Assembly: GCA_007121455.1 (NCBI GenBank)
Contig: SKKN01000021.1
Coordinates: 1-33,721 of the forward strand
From: Gemmatimonadota bacterium
GTDB lineage: Bacteria; Gemmatimonadota; Gemmatimonadetes; Longimicrobiales; Gaopeijiaceae
Length of the DNA: 33,721 bases
Direction: 5' to 3'
This document shows positions 1 through 9,095 of the stretch, piece after piece (within the stretch, counting starts at the first letter, position 1; the number at the start of each line of letters is the position of its first letter). Below the pieces are notes generated by a model. It saw nothing but the letters and a program-made list of their open reading frames with translations. It did no database searches and was not told the origin of the DNA. Both the position numbers and the translations under genes were made by a program.

Positions 1-147
1 CCCATGGCGCCACCCCTGAGCTCTCGCTCCGGTCGCGTGACGGCACCTCCCACCTGACTCCGTCCGTCCCCTTCGTTCAACTCTCCGGCTGCTTGCCCAC
101 CCAGAACCCCCACCCTACCTTTCCTTCGCCCCTGAGAGGGCCTTTGA

Positions 148-1377
148 ATTGCCTATCCCTCGCAGCCGGGCCTCATCAATGGCGCGCAGCGCTCCATCGC
201 GGAGTCGTTCCGAGCGTACGCTCAGGACTTGGCGCTCATCGGTCGGGAGATCTTCCCCGCCGGACAGACCGGCGCGTGGGGCAACCCCGTCTTCATCCAT
301 GCCGGGCACGTCCAGGCCGAGTTCGGCCCGGGCTTCACCGCGCTTCACGAAGCCCGCTTCATCAGTGAGACGGCGATCTCACGCTTCACGGAGGTCGGCG
401 CCACGGACGACATGTTGCACCAGGCCAACCTCTGGGCGGGGCACTCGTACCGGATGCTCGGCGAGGCGTTCTGCGACGCGGTCCTTCCGAGCGCCGACCC
501 GACCGTGACGGATCCGGGGGAATACTACCCGGGAACTACGGACCCGTACTTCGAGCGGGCCGTCACGAACTTCACCAACGCGTTGGGATTCGCGACAAAC
601 GACCAGCAACGCCATGCAGCGTACGCGGGCCGGGCCTCGGCCAACCTCTGGCTCGGGAACTGGGACGACGCGCTCTCGGATGCCCGACAGGTGCCGGACA
701 ACTTCCTGCTCCAGATCGAACTGGACGACGGGGAGTCGAACCTCTACAACTACCTGTACGAGGCGAACAGCGGGACCTTCCGGTCCTATACGGTTCAGTT
801 CACCTGGTTCGAGGACTACTACAGTGAAACGGGCGATCCGCGAACCCCCTGGGGGATCGACCCGAACTACTCGGTCGGTGTCGGAAGCCTCTCCGGCTTC
901 CCGGGCGGTGCGGTCCCGTACAAGCCGCAACGGAAGTACACGAGCCGGTCCGACGACATGAATCTGTCCAGCGGTTGGGAGATGCGGCTCATCGAAGCCG
1001 AGGCCATTCTTCGAGGCGCGGGGTCGGGGAGCGTGAGCGACGCGATGGCTCTCATCAACTACGTCCGGACCCGGAATGCGAGCGACCATGACGGTCAGAC
1101 GCTCGAGCCGTGGGTCGCGTCGAACACGGAGGACGCGTGGACGTTCCTGAAGCGCGAACGGGCGATCGAGATGTGGCTGGAGGGCCGTCGGGTCGGAGAC
1201 GAGCGGCGCTGGACACAGGACGGCACACCGGGGACGTTGGACATTCCCGCGTGGGAGGACCCGTCTCATCCCGGACACACACCGCTCTTCATCGACAATC
1301 CTCGTGGGCCGCTCTGCTTCGACATCACGTCGGCGGAACGCGATCGGAACCCGAACGTTCCGGCGGTAGGAGGCTGA
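148..1377 (+). CDS. RagB/SusD-family outer-membrane nutrient-binding protein, 5' end broken
   Basis: SusD-like proteins are surface lipoproteins that bind glycans or peptides and cap a TonB-dependent SusC channel. The mature part is recognisable: TPR-like helices in the first half (AAYAGRASANLWLGNWDDAL), then the C-terminal signature with EMRLIEAEAILRGAG, ALINYVRTRN and FLKRERAIEMWLEGRRVGDERRW. The first usable initiator in frame is a TTG at 229, but SusD-like sequence (GLINGAQRSIAESFRAYAQD) reads back to about 169 and the frame is open to a TGA at 145. No signal peptide or lipobox precedes it. A one-base shift near 165-171 would join the frame ending SLAAG to LINGAQ, so the 5' end is probably frameshifted or rearranged. 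No SusC gene is in the window. A strong terminator follows. Confidence 0.8.
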   Translation: MAYPSQPGLINGAQRSIAESFRAYAQDLALIGREIFPAGQTGAWGNPVFIHAGHVQAEFGPGFTALHEARFISETAISRFTEVGATDDMLHQANLWAGHSYRMLGEAFCDAVLPSADPTVTDPGEYYPGTTDPYFERAVTNFTNALGFATNDQQRHAAYAGRASANLWLGNWDDALSDARQVPDNFLLQIELDDGESNLYNYLYEANSGTFRSYTVQFTWFEDYYSETGDPRTPWGIDPNYSVGVGSLSGFPGGAVPYKPQRKYTSRSDDMNLSSGWEMRLIEAEAILRGAGSGSVSDAMALINYVRTRNASDHDGQTLEPWVASNTEDAWTFLKRERAIEMWLEGRRVGDERRWTQDGTPGTLDIPAWEDPSHPGHTPLFIDNPRGPLCFDITSAERDRNPNVPAVGG

Positions 1378-1408
1378 TGCGGAACTGAACGTACCTGGCC
1401 GTAAGGCA

Positions 1409-1450
1409 ACGGGGCGTGGGATGCGATGGTGCATCCCACGCCCCGTTTTT
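1409..1450 (+). terminator. Rho-independent terminator after the SusD-like gene
   Basis: A perfect 16-bp stem (acggggcgtgggatgc, 1409-1424, pairing with 1431-1446) with a 6-nt loop runs straight into TTTTT at 1446-1450. It lies 32 bp after the SusD-like stop codon. The T-run is only on the plus-strand side, so it serves the SusD-like gene rather than the convergent lipoprotein gene. Confidence 0.93.
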
Positions 1451-1477
1451 CTTCGCCCTCGCTTCCGCTTCAGAGAT

Positions 1478-1996
1478 TCACGGAGCCCCGCCGAGCTGTA
1501 GCTCCGGACCGTTCCCCGGCAGCCCGGTCGTCCCTCCCTCCCCGCCACTGAACCGGAACGCAACGAAGACAGCCGCCATACCCCCGCCGATGATCAACGC
1601 GGTCCTTCCCCGGCTGAATTCCCTCTGGTCGATCGACAGAACCTCTCCGATGGGCACCCGCACCACCTGACCCAACTCGACGGCGGAGGGATCGTTGAAG
1701 CGACTCCGCTCGGGCACTCGAATCAGGAGCGCTTCACTCTCTCGACCGATGAGCTGCCCTTCGACGATGGGACGGACCTCGTCACGTCCGGTCACCCTCG
1801 CCAACTCCAGGCCGCCCTCCCGGGTAACAGCGAGGCGCACGTATTCCCCGACCGGAGTCACGCCCGTCTCCGAGGGAGCGTAGGTGTGACAACCGGGAGT
1901 GAGGAGAAGCGCGGCACCGATCGCGAACGTCGTCCAGCGAACGCGTGCCGGCCGACGGTTGCCTGCCCCACGGCCCAGCGAGGTGGATCGAGTCAC
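1478..1996 (-). CDS. small uncharacterised lipoprotein
   Basis: A 172-residue protein with a basic N-terminus (residues 1-20), a hydrophobic stretch and a lipobox LTPGC ending at Cys36, so it is probably a lipoprotein. The mature part reads as a small beta-rich domain (VRLAVTREGGLELARV, GQLIGRESEALLIRVP) followed by a Gly-rich hydrophobic segment near the C-terminus (TALIIGGGMAAVFVAF) that could be a membrane helix. I chose the GTG at 1996 because it is preceded by AGGA and gives a good lipoprotein signal. The frame is open further upstream, but that stretch does not look coding. Function unknown. The gene diverges from the penicillin-binding protein gene, so 1997-2262 probably holds both promoters. 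Confidence 0.7.
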   Translation of the reverse strand: MTRSTSLGRGAGNRRPARVRWTTFAIGAALLLTPGCHTYAPSETGVTPVGEYVRLAVTREGGLELARVTGRDEVRPIVEGQLIGRESEALLIRVPERSRFNDPSAVELGQVVRVPIGEVLSIDQREFSRGRTALIIGGGMAAVFVAFRFSGGEGGTTGLPGNGPELQLGGAP

Positions 1997-2262
1997 GATG
2001 ATATCCTGGGAGGAAAGTCCAAAAAGACGCCCGTATCCGGGCCGGCCGAGCAAAGAGACGTCCGCCGGCGCGTTTCTGTCAAGAATCCGAGCGGGGCCCG
2101 CTCCGATTGGACGATGGATCGCGAAGCCCTTTCCGGCGATATTTCCTCCGACCGAACGAAAGCGGGCAGCGAGCGGGATCGACGTGCACCGACGAAGGCT
2201 GTACCCTTCACTGCCGCGACTGGGTTCGATCCTCCCTCGCCACGACATGGAAAGACCCGAAG

Positions 2263-5200
2263 ATGCTCGACCGCCTCGTAGCCTTCACAAACCGACTCCG
2301 GCCCCTTCGAAGGGGCCGTGGCCCGTCGGTCTCCGAGGCCCCGGAGCCTCGGAAGAGGGGGAGCCGACGGTGGCGACGCGTGCTCTTCTCGGCTTCGGCC
2401 GTCGTGGCCCTCCTAGGGGTCGTGCTCGGAGCCATAGCGCTCTGGGAGATGCGAACCTCGACCTTGCAGGCGAGATGGTTCGTCCCGCTGGCCGAGGGGC
2501 TGACGTGGACCATGGCCGAAGGCTCCTCCCCGAACATCGTCTTTCCGGGTTCGGGTCCGTACGACCTCCGTCTGGGCTACACTCGCATTCCCGAGATGGC
2601 TCGAGGCGCTCAGGAGCATGGCTTTCTGTTCACCGAACAAGCCGAAGTCTCTCCGCAGCTTCGAAATCTCGTCGATGAATGGGGTCTCTTCCCGATCTAC
2701 CCGACGAAGGTACGGGCGGGACTGGAAGTCCGGGACCGGCGGGAGGAGCCCCTCTTCATCCGTACGTATCCCGCCCGGGTTTACCCCTCGTTCGAATCGA
2801 TACCCACCGTGGTGTGGCAGACCCTTCTCTTCATCGAGAACCGCACGGTGCTCGACCCGGACCGCCCCTCCCGTAATCCCGCCGTGGAGTGGCCCCGACT
2901 CTTTCGGAGCAGTATGGATCTCGGGCTCCGATTTCTGGGAAGAGAGGGAAACGTGGCCGGAGGCAGCACGCTCGCGACTCAACTCGAGAAGTTCCGACAT
3001 GCTCCTGAAGGCCTCACGGTCTCCCCCAGGGAGAAGCTGGTCCAGATGGCCTCGGCGTCCCTCCGGGTCTACGCCGCCGGCCCGGAAACGCTTCCAGCCC
3101 GCCGGCAGGTCGTCCTGGATTATCTGAACTCGGTTCCTCTTGCCGCACAGCGCGGAGAAGGGGAGGTCACGGGGGTGGGAGACGGACTGCATGCATGGTT
3201 CGGTCGGGACTTCACCGAGATCAACCGCGAGCTTGCCGCGATTCCCCCGCATAGCCCCCCTGGACACAGGACCCAGTTGCCTGCTCCGGACCAGGTGCTC
3301 CCGGAAGGGGCGCTTCCGGCGGCCGCTTTCTGGGCACCGCGCCTCTCCGGCGATGACGACGGGCTCACGGAGCGTCTCGTTGCATCGGTCGACGAGAGCG
3401 AGTCGAGTCGGGACGATCGCAGCGAGTCCGACCTCCGGGCCCAGGGAGCGGCGTACCGGGAGGTGCTGAGCCTCCTCCTCGCCCAACGGCGCCCGAGCTA
3501 TTACCTGATCCAGGAGGAGGGCCGGGAGGCGCTGCACCTCCTCACGAACCGGCACCTCGACCTACTGTGCGAAGAAGGGGCCGTCTCCTGCGAGCTCGCC
3601 AGCGCCGCTCGCGAGGCCACGCCCGAAATACGGGATGTCTCCCCACATGCGCAGAGAGCCTCCTTCGTGGAACGGAAAGGCGTCGACGCCGTGCGGATCC
3701 AACTCCTACCCGTCTTGGGAGTGCGGAGTCTCTACGATCTCGACCGCCTCGACCTCACCGTGGCGACCACTCTGGACGGACGCGCCCAGCGAGCGACGAC
3801 CGACTACCTCCTCCGAATGACCGACCCGGAATTCGTCCGCGAGCGTGGCTTCGGGGGACACCGCCTGCTGGATCGTGGCGACCCTGCCGAAGTCGTGTAT
3901 TCCCTGGTGCTCCACGAGCGGACCGAGAAGGGAAACGTCGTCCGGATCCAGACGGACAATATGGATACGCCCTTCAACGTGAACGAGTCCACCCTCCTGG
4001 AGTTGGGCTCGACGGCGAAGCTGCGCACCTTGGCCAGTTACCTGGAGGTGGTGCGGGAGCTCCACGGACGCTTTTCCGGACTGGCCCCGGACTCGCTCGC
4101 GCGCCTGCAGCTCTCTCCCAACGACAGGCTCGCCCGCTGGGCTGCGGGCCGATTCGTCGCGAACCCGGAGATCGAGCTCTCCGAGCTTCTCACTGCAGCG
4201 ATGAGCCGAAGCTACTCGGCGAATCCGGCCGAGCGTTTCGTGACCGGCGGGGGTGTCCAGACCTTTTCCAACTTCGACGCCACGTACGATCAGCGCGTGA
4301 TCACCGTCACGGAGGCCTTCCAACAGTCGGTGAACCTGGTATTCATTCGGATGATGCGCGATGTGGTGAACCACTACATCTACCGCGACCCCGGGTCGAA
4401 GGCGCACGTCCTCGACGAGCCGGATTCACCCCTCCGCATGGAGTACCTGATGTGGTTCGCGGACCGGGAGGGGATCCAGTTCCTGGACCGGTTCATCCCG
4501 AAATTTCGTGGTAGAGATCGAAATGAGATCCTCAAGGCGCTCGTGGAGGACCGAAGGCTCACGCCTCAGCGGAGCGCCTGGGCCTACCGGAGTGTGGCCC
4601 CCGACGCGTCAGCCGAGGAGCTCGCGAACGTCCTTCGAACGAGCCAGCCGGACGCCGCGTTCTCGGAGGCCACGGTCCAGGACCTCTTCCGCCGAGCCGA
4701 CCCCGCACCGCACAACCTGGCCGATCGCGGCTACCTCGCCGCGGTACATCCACTCGAGCTGTGGGTGGCCGGGTACCTGATCGAGCACCCGGATGCGACC
4801 CGGGCGGAGATCCTGTCGGCGAGCGCCGAGGCGCGACAGGACGTCTACGCCTGGCTCTTCCGCACGAGCCGCCAGGGTGCTCAGAACCAGCGGATCCGCT
4901 CACTCCTCGAGGTCGAAGCCTTCACCGAGATCCACGCCGTTTGGCAACGGCAGGGCTATCCGTTCGAGAACATCGTCTCCTCGCTCGGGAGCGCGATCGG
5001 AAGCTCCGGGGACCGCCCCTCGGCGCTCGGCGAGCTGGTCGGAATCATCCTGAACGAAGGGGTCCGGTTGCCGACCTACCGCGTGGACGAGCTCCACTTC
5101 GCCCAGGGGACCCCCTTCGAGACCCGGATGGCGAGGGGGGTGGCATCAGGGGAGCGTGTGATGGCGCCCGAAGTCGCACAGGTGCTTCGAGAGGCCATGG

Positions 5201-5565
5201 TGGACGTGGTGGAGAATGGTACGGGCCGCAGAATTTCCGGTGTGCTGCGACGTCCCGATGGAACTCCGTTGACCATCGGAGGAAAGACCGGTACTGGAGA
5301 CAACCGGTACCGTGTCTTCGGCCCTGGAGGAAGGATCGTGGAATCCCGGAGCGTGAACCGGACTTCAGCCTTCGTGTTCTTCATCGAGGACCGTTTCTAC
5401 GGGGTCGTCACCGCCTATGTGCCGGGAGCGGCCGCGGACCACTTCTGGTTCACGAGCGCCCTGACCACCCAGCTTCTCCGGGAGTTGGCACCGGTCCTCG
5501 AGGAGCTCATCGAGGAGAGCTCCGAGGCGCGGGCCGATGAGCCGACGCGATCGTCCGCGGGATGA
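2263..5565 (+). CDS. class A penicillin-binding protein (GT51 plus transpeptidase), enlarged
   Basis: A bifunctional peptidoglycan synthase of 1100 residues acting in the periplasm: GT51 polymerises lipid II and the transpeptidase cross-links. Start ATG 2263 has GGAAAG upstream. A basic tail is followed by one membrane anchor (about 40-62). GT51 comes next, with candidate catalytic Glu192 (FIENR) and GGSTLATQ (233-240), while the usual RKxxE motif is degenerate (PREKLVQMA). The transpeptidase has all three motifs: S583-T-A-K586, S652-A-N654 and K1008-T-G1010. The SxN-to-KTG spacing is 356 residues, against about 125 in E. coli PBP1b, because of a helix-rich insertion around 720-950, and the GT-TP linker is also long. 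Its stop overlaps the next start by ATGA. The transpeptidase looks active. Glycosyltransferase activity is less certain. Confidence 0.9.
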   Translation: MLDRLVAFTNRLRPLRRGRGPSVSEAPEPRKRGSRRWRRVLFSASAVVALLGVVLGAIALWEMRTSTLQARWFVPLAEGLTWTMAEGSSPNIVFPGSGPYDLRLGYTRIPEMARGAQEHGFLFTEQAEVSPQLRNLVDEWGLFPIYPTKVRAGLEVRDRREEPLFIRTYPARVYPSFESIPTVVWQTLLFIENRTVLDPDRPSRNPAVEWPRLFRSSMDLGLRFLGREGNVAGGSTLATQLEKFRHAPEGLTVSPREKLVQMASASLRVYAAGPETLPARRQVVLDYLNSVPLAAQRGEGEVTGVGDGLHAWFGRDFTEINRELAAIPPHSPPGHRTQLPAPDQVLPEGALPAAAFWAPRLSGDDDGLTERLVASVDESESSRDDRSESDLRAQGAAYREVLSLLLAQRRPSYYLIQEEGREALHLLTNRHLDLLCEEGAVSCELASAAREATPEIRDVSPHAQRASFVERKGVDAVRIQLLPVLGVRSLYDLDRLDLTVATTLDGRAQRATTDYLLRMTDPEFVRERGFGGHRLLDRGDPAEVVYSLVLHERTEKGNVVRIQTDNMDTPFNVNESTLLELGSTAKLRTLASYLEVVRELHGRFSGLAPDSLARLQLSPNDRLARWAAGRFVANPEIELSELLTAAMSRSYSANPAERFVTGGGVQTFSNFDATYDQRVITVTEAFQQSVNLVFIRMMRDVVNHYIYRDPGSKAHVLDEPDSPLRMEYLMWFADREGIQFLDRFIPKFRGRDRNEILKALVEDRRLTPQRSAWAYRSVAPDASAEELANVLRTSQPDAAFSEATVQDLFRRADPAPHNLADRGYLAAVHPLELWVAGYLIEHPDATRAEILSASAEARQDVYAWLFRTSRQGAQNQRIRSLLEVEAFTEIHAVWQRQGYPFENIVSSLGSAIGSSGDRPSALGELVGIILNEGVRLPTYRVDELHFAQGTPFETRMARGVASGERVMAPEVAQVLREAMVDVVENGTGRRISGVLRRPDGTPLTIGGKTGTGDNRYRVFGPGGRIVESRSVNRTSAFVFFIEDRFYGVVTAYVPGAAADHFWFTSALTTQLLRELAPVLEELIEESSEARADEPTRSSAG

Positions 5566-6695
5566 GGCCGTCGACCCCGACCGATGCCGCAAGAGGGGCC
5601 GCCGCCGGGGCCCTCCGTTTCCGACGGGCGTTTCTGCTCTCCCTCGCACTCGGAATCTCGGTTCTCTTCTTCCTGGTGATACGCAGGTTCGTCCTCACCG
5701 TGCTGCTCGCTGCAGTTTTCGCCGGACTCGCACACCCGCTGTATCGATGGCTCGAGAGCTACTTGGGCCGCCAACTGGCCGCCGTGACGACACTGGTGCT
5801 CCTCCTGGCGGGGGTCGGGCTCCCCGTTGCGGGATTTCTCACTCTCGTTGCCACGGAGGCGGTTCAGGTGAGCCACGGGGCGGAGGAATGGTTCCAGGAG
5901 GAAGGCAGAGTGGACCAGCTCCGCGGTTGGATCGACCGACTTCCGTTCGCGGACCGGCTCCTTCCGGAGGGGGATCAGGTGATGGAGCAGCTCCGGGAGG
6001 TGGCGGCTATGACCGGCCCCCTCCTCATGGGTGCGCTCGCCGCCGCCACGCGGGGGACCCTCAGCTTCATCCTCCAGCTCTTCATCCTCCTCTACTCCCT
6101 CTACTACTTCCTGGTGGACGGGCCCGCGATCCTGCGGAGCATCCTGCGGAACATCCCGCTCGCGCCGGCCCAGAAGGAGGAGCTCCTCGAACGCTTCGTC
6201 TCCGTCACTCGGGCGACCCTGCGAGGCTCCCTCCTCATCGGGTTGATCCAGGGGGGAGTCGCCGGGCTCGCCTTCTGGGTGGCGGGGGTACCCGGCCCCG
6301 CCTTCTGGGGGACCGTGATGGTCGTCCTCTCCATCATCCCGGCAGTCGGGGCGGCGCTGATCTGGGTCCCGGCCGTGGGTTACCTCTTCGTGATGGGGGA
6401 GATCGCCGCGGGGATCGGGCTTCTGATCTGGTGCGCAGCCGTGGTGAGCAGCATCGACAACTTCCTGCGCCCTCGACTCATCGGCAGAGACGCCCGGATG
6501 TCGGACCTCCTCATCCTCCTCAGCACTCTGGGAGGCATCGTCCTGTTCGGCGCGGTCGGCTTCATCGTGGGGCCCATCGTGGCGGCCCTCTTCGTCACCG
6601 TCTGGCACTTGTACGGGGAGACCTTCCAGGACTGGCTCCCGGAGGAGGAGGAGGAGGAGGAGCGCGTCGAGCGGAGCGAAGCCCGCACCTCATGA
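5562..6695 (+). CDS. AI-2E family (PerM/YdiK-like) membrane permease
   Basis: A 377-residue polytopic inner-membrane protein of the AI-2E exporter/PerM family (UPF0118). Members export autoinducer-2 or act as ion or metabolite transporters, and the substrate cannot be read from sequence. Paired N-terminal helices (about 24-58) are followed by another pair, an amphipathic soluble stretch (about 105-150) and the conserved C-terminal helix group, with the family's SIIPAVGAALIWVPA and DNFLRPRLIG motifs. The tail is very acidic (EEEEEEE). The start codon overlaps the upstream penicillin-binding protein stop as ATGA, indicating translational coupling. The gene is convergent with 6714-7358, with only 18 bp between stops. 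Confidence 0.9.
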   Translation: MRPSTPTDAARGAAAGALRFRRAFLLSLALGISVLFFLVIRRFVLTVLLAAVFAGLAHPLYRWLESYLGRQLAAVTTLVLLLAGVGLPVAGFLTLVATEAVQVSHGAEEWFQEEGRVDQLRGWIDRLPFADRLLPEGDQVMEQLREVAAMTGPLLMGALAAATRGTLSFILQLFILLYSLYYFLVDGPAILRSILRNIPLAPAQKEELLERFVSVTRATLRGSLLIGLIQGGVAGLAFWVAGVPGPAFWGTVMVVLSIIPAVGAALIWVPAVGYLFVMGEIAAGIGLLIWCAAVVSSIDNFLRPRLIGRDARMSDLLILLSTLGGIVLFGAVGFIVGPIVAALFVTVWHLYGETFQDWLPEEEEEEERVERSEARTS

Positions 6696-6713
6696 CCTGC
6701 GAGAACGACCCCG

Positions 6714-7358
6714 TCAGTGAGGTGGGGGATGTGCTTCCTCCTGCTCATAGCCCCACGGTGGCGGAGGAGGATCGACGGGGTCGGTCAGGTCGAAATCGAA
6801 CCGAACAAGCCATTCGCCCTCGGTCCGGTTACCGTACGAGAACCGCTCTCCGGGGACGTACTCGAGGACCCACCCCCCTTCCCCTTCCCCTCGGGTGAAG
6901 TCCTGGCGAATCGGCGTGCCGCCATCGCTGGTCGCCGCTCCATACATGGTATTGGAGGCATCCGAGCCGTCTCTCTCTCGATGGTCGTGACGGAGGTCGA
7001 GCCCGCCATCGACACGTGTGACGATCCAGGTGCGAGACCGGTCGTCATCGATGTGGCCCGGGATCCGGAGCTCGTCTTCGAAGCACTGGCGGAAGTGGGC
7101 GACCATGGCCCGTCCTCCGTAGAGACTGTCGCGGCGCGCGTCTCCTTCGATGATGACGGCGGCGTGCCCCGGAAACGCCTGCCCGCAGTACTTCGCCAGG
7201 TTCTCCCAGAACTCCTCCTGCTCGGGCGCGAGGGCGACCGACACCTCCTCGCTGGTGGCCGCCATCGAGCCGTTTCCCCCGGGCTCCTCGGTGTTCTCTG
7301 GCTCGCTTTCACATCCGACGGCAAATGCGAGAAAGAGGATGATCGTCGCGTTTCGCAT
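6714..7358 (-). CDS. conserved uncharacterised lipoprotein (YCGQAFPG family)
   Basis: A 214-residue protein starting at ATG 7358 behind AGAGGTGGG. It has a short lipoprotein signal with Cys16 (FAVGC) and an acidic, Gly-rich linker. The conserved body contains KYCGQAFPG, LRIPGHIDDDRSRTWIVTR, LRHDHRERDGSD and TMYGAATSDGGTPIRQDF. I recall this motif set from uncharacterised proteins of several diderm phyla, with no assigned function. The dense His, Asp and Arg around LRHDHRERDG could form a binding site, but that is a guess. It lies downstream of the M28 peptidase gene on the same strand and may be the last gene of that transcript. Confidence 0.75.
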   Translation of the reverse strand: MRNATIILFLAFAVGCESEPENTEEPGGNGSMAATSEEVSVALAPEQEEFWENLAKYCGQAFPGHAAVIIEGDARRDSLYGGRAMVAHFRQCFEDELRIPGHIDDDRSRTWIVTRVDGGLDLRHDHRERDGSDASNTMYGAATSDGGTPIRQDFTRGEGEGGWVLEYVPGERFSYGNRTEGEWLVRFDFDLTDPVDPPPPPWGYEQEEAHPPPH

Positions 7359-7461
7359 GACCCACCTCTGAAGTTGGGATGAAATCGGGAGTGAGCGCCG
7401 TGCTCGCCGCTCGATCCATGAGCTCGGAGCAGTCGCCCGCCCCACTTCGTGACCGCCCGGA

Positions 7462-9042
7462 TCAACGGCCCCAACTGCGGGCCGGCTCGCGGCAGGGAAT
7501 CCATTCACGCGGCTCCCCGGTCCGCGGGTCGGTCGGGAGCAGCGCGCGATCCCGCGGCACCCGGTCCGGATCTTCCGATGCCAGATAGGTGAGCATCGCC
7601 GCGAGAGTCGCGTTGTTCTTCAGGTCGTCGAAGATGATCTTGTCGAAGGTGTCCCGATTCGTGTGCCAGGTGTATTGGCGGTAGTCCGGGTAGTGGGACT
7701 GGAGGCGCCAACCCGGGGCTCCGTAGCAGAGGAACGCCACGTGATCGCTCCCGCCCACCTCCTGGGGACCCGGGAAATCGAGCTCGATGTGCTCCGAGAT
7801 CTCTGTGGGGAGCTGGGCGACCCACCGCCCTAGATTCGCCGAGGCTCCCAGAAGCCCCTGGGCCTGGATGTAGTCCACACGCCAGGTTCCGTTGTCCTGG
7901 TTGAAAACCGCCTGGAGGTTGTCGACCACATCGGGGTTGTCCTCAGCGTACGCCCGCGATCCGATGAGTCCCTGCTCCTCCCCTCCCCAATGGCCCACCA
8001 GGATCGTCCGGCGGGGGTTGGGATACGCCTCCTTCAGGATCCGCATCGCTTCCAGCATGGTGATCGTGCCCGTGCCGTTGTCCGTGGCCCCGGTGGCCCC
8101 GTGCCAGGAGTCGAGGTGGGCAGAGAGCAGCACGTACTCGTCGGGGAGCTCCGTGCCCGGGATCTCCGCCATGACGTTGTACATCGGGACGGTGCCGAGC
8201 TCCTCGGTCTCGGCATGAATCCGAATCCTCGGGCTCTGTTCGTTCTTCGCCAGCCGGGAGACGAGCCCGTAGTCCTCACAGGACAGGTCGATCGAGACGG
8301 CCTCCTCCGTCGCCGCGGAGAAGATCTTGTTGACCCCCCACCCCTCGGACCACCTCGAGGTGATGATCCCGACGGCCCCGGCGTCCTCGAGCGTTCGGTG
8401 CGGGTTGTTCCCCAACGCTCCGAGGCGCTCCGCCCACGAGCGCATGCGTTCCTCCCTCTCCTGCCGAAGCCGATCCACCGTCTCGGTTCGGGCCAGTCGC
8501 TCCAGCGCCTGAGGCTCGCGGCATGTCGGTTCGGCATGGGAAGCCAACACGATCTTCCCCTCGATCGAGCCGAGCCACTCCGCCACCTGTGCTTCGGAGG
8601 AGAACGCGGGAACCGCCACGACCTCCCCTTCGAGGAACCCCGAGGTTCCAGGGCTCCAGGCCAGGAGCTTCGCCTCGAGCGTCTGGATCCGCGGAGACGT
8701 CAGGTCGACGTGCAGCGCTCCTTGCTGCCAGCCCCTCCACGTTCCGTACTCCTCCTGTCGCACCTCGATGCCCCACTCGCCGTAAACCGAAACGAGCCAC
8801 TCGCCCGCCGCGTCGAATCCGGGGGATCCGGAGAGGCGAGGACCAATGGAGTCCATGAGGATCTGAGCCATCTCTTCGGTCTGGGAGTTCTCCATCCCCT
8901 CGTCCCACATCTGACGGAGGACCGGGTCATCGGTCCGAAACGTCTGGGCCTCCGCCGCGGCCGGAATAACGACGAGGAAGAGGGCGGAGAGGAGGAGCCC
9001 GGGGGCGAACGATCCGAGAGAATGACGGTAGCGGGTGCGCAT
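7462..9042 (-). CDS. secreted M28-family zinc aminopeptidase with PA domain
   Basis: A 526-residue exported metallopeptidase. Start ATG 9042 follows AGGAA and gives a signal peptide ending near AEAQ (31-33). A PA-type insert precedes the catalytic domain (about 120-285). The two-zinc site of M28 is complete: His309 (SAHLDSW), Asp321 (GATDNGTG), Glu355-Glu356 (GGEEQG, catalytic base plus ligand), Asp383 (FNQDNG) and His434 (GGSDHVAF). It probably removes N-terminal residues from peptides outside the cytoplasm. The gene starts 53 bp after the phosphatase stop on the same strand, so co-transcription is likely. Confidence 0.92.
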   Translation of the reverse strand: MRTRYRHSLGSFAPGLLLSALFLVVIPAAAEAQTFRTDDPVLRQMWDEGMENSQTEEMAQILMDSIGPRLSGSPGFDAAGEWLVSVYGEWGIEVRQEEYGTWRGWQQGALHVDLTSPRIQTLEAKLLAWSPGTSGFLEGEVVAVPAFSSEAQVAEWLGSIEGKIVLASHAEPTCREPQALERLARTETVDRLRQEREERMRSWAERLGALGNNPHRTLEDAGAVGIITSRWSEGWGVNKIFSAATEEAVSIDLSCEDYGLVSRLAKNEQSPRIRIHAETEELGTVPMYNVMAEIPGTELPDEYVLLSAHLDSWHGATGATDNGTGTITMLEAMRILKEAYPNPRRTILVGHWGGEEQGLIGSRAYAEDNPDVVDNLQAVFNQDNGTWRVDYIQAQGLLGASANLGRWVAQLPTEISEHIELDFPGPQEVGGSDHVAFLCYGAPGWRLQSHYPDYRQYTWHTNRDTFDKIIFDDLKNNATLAAMLTYLASEDPDRVPRDRALLPTDPRTGEPREWIPCREPARSWGR

Positions 9043-9095
9043 GCTGGGTTCCTGATTGAAGAAGAGGATCATTACGGGCGAACGAAAAGCAGCCC

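Noticed and set aside
3567-4514. Several long alternative-frame and antisense open frames within the PBP gene.
   Set aside because: They are shadows caused by high GC codon bias; they have Arg/Pro-rich composition and no ribosome-binding sites or domains.
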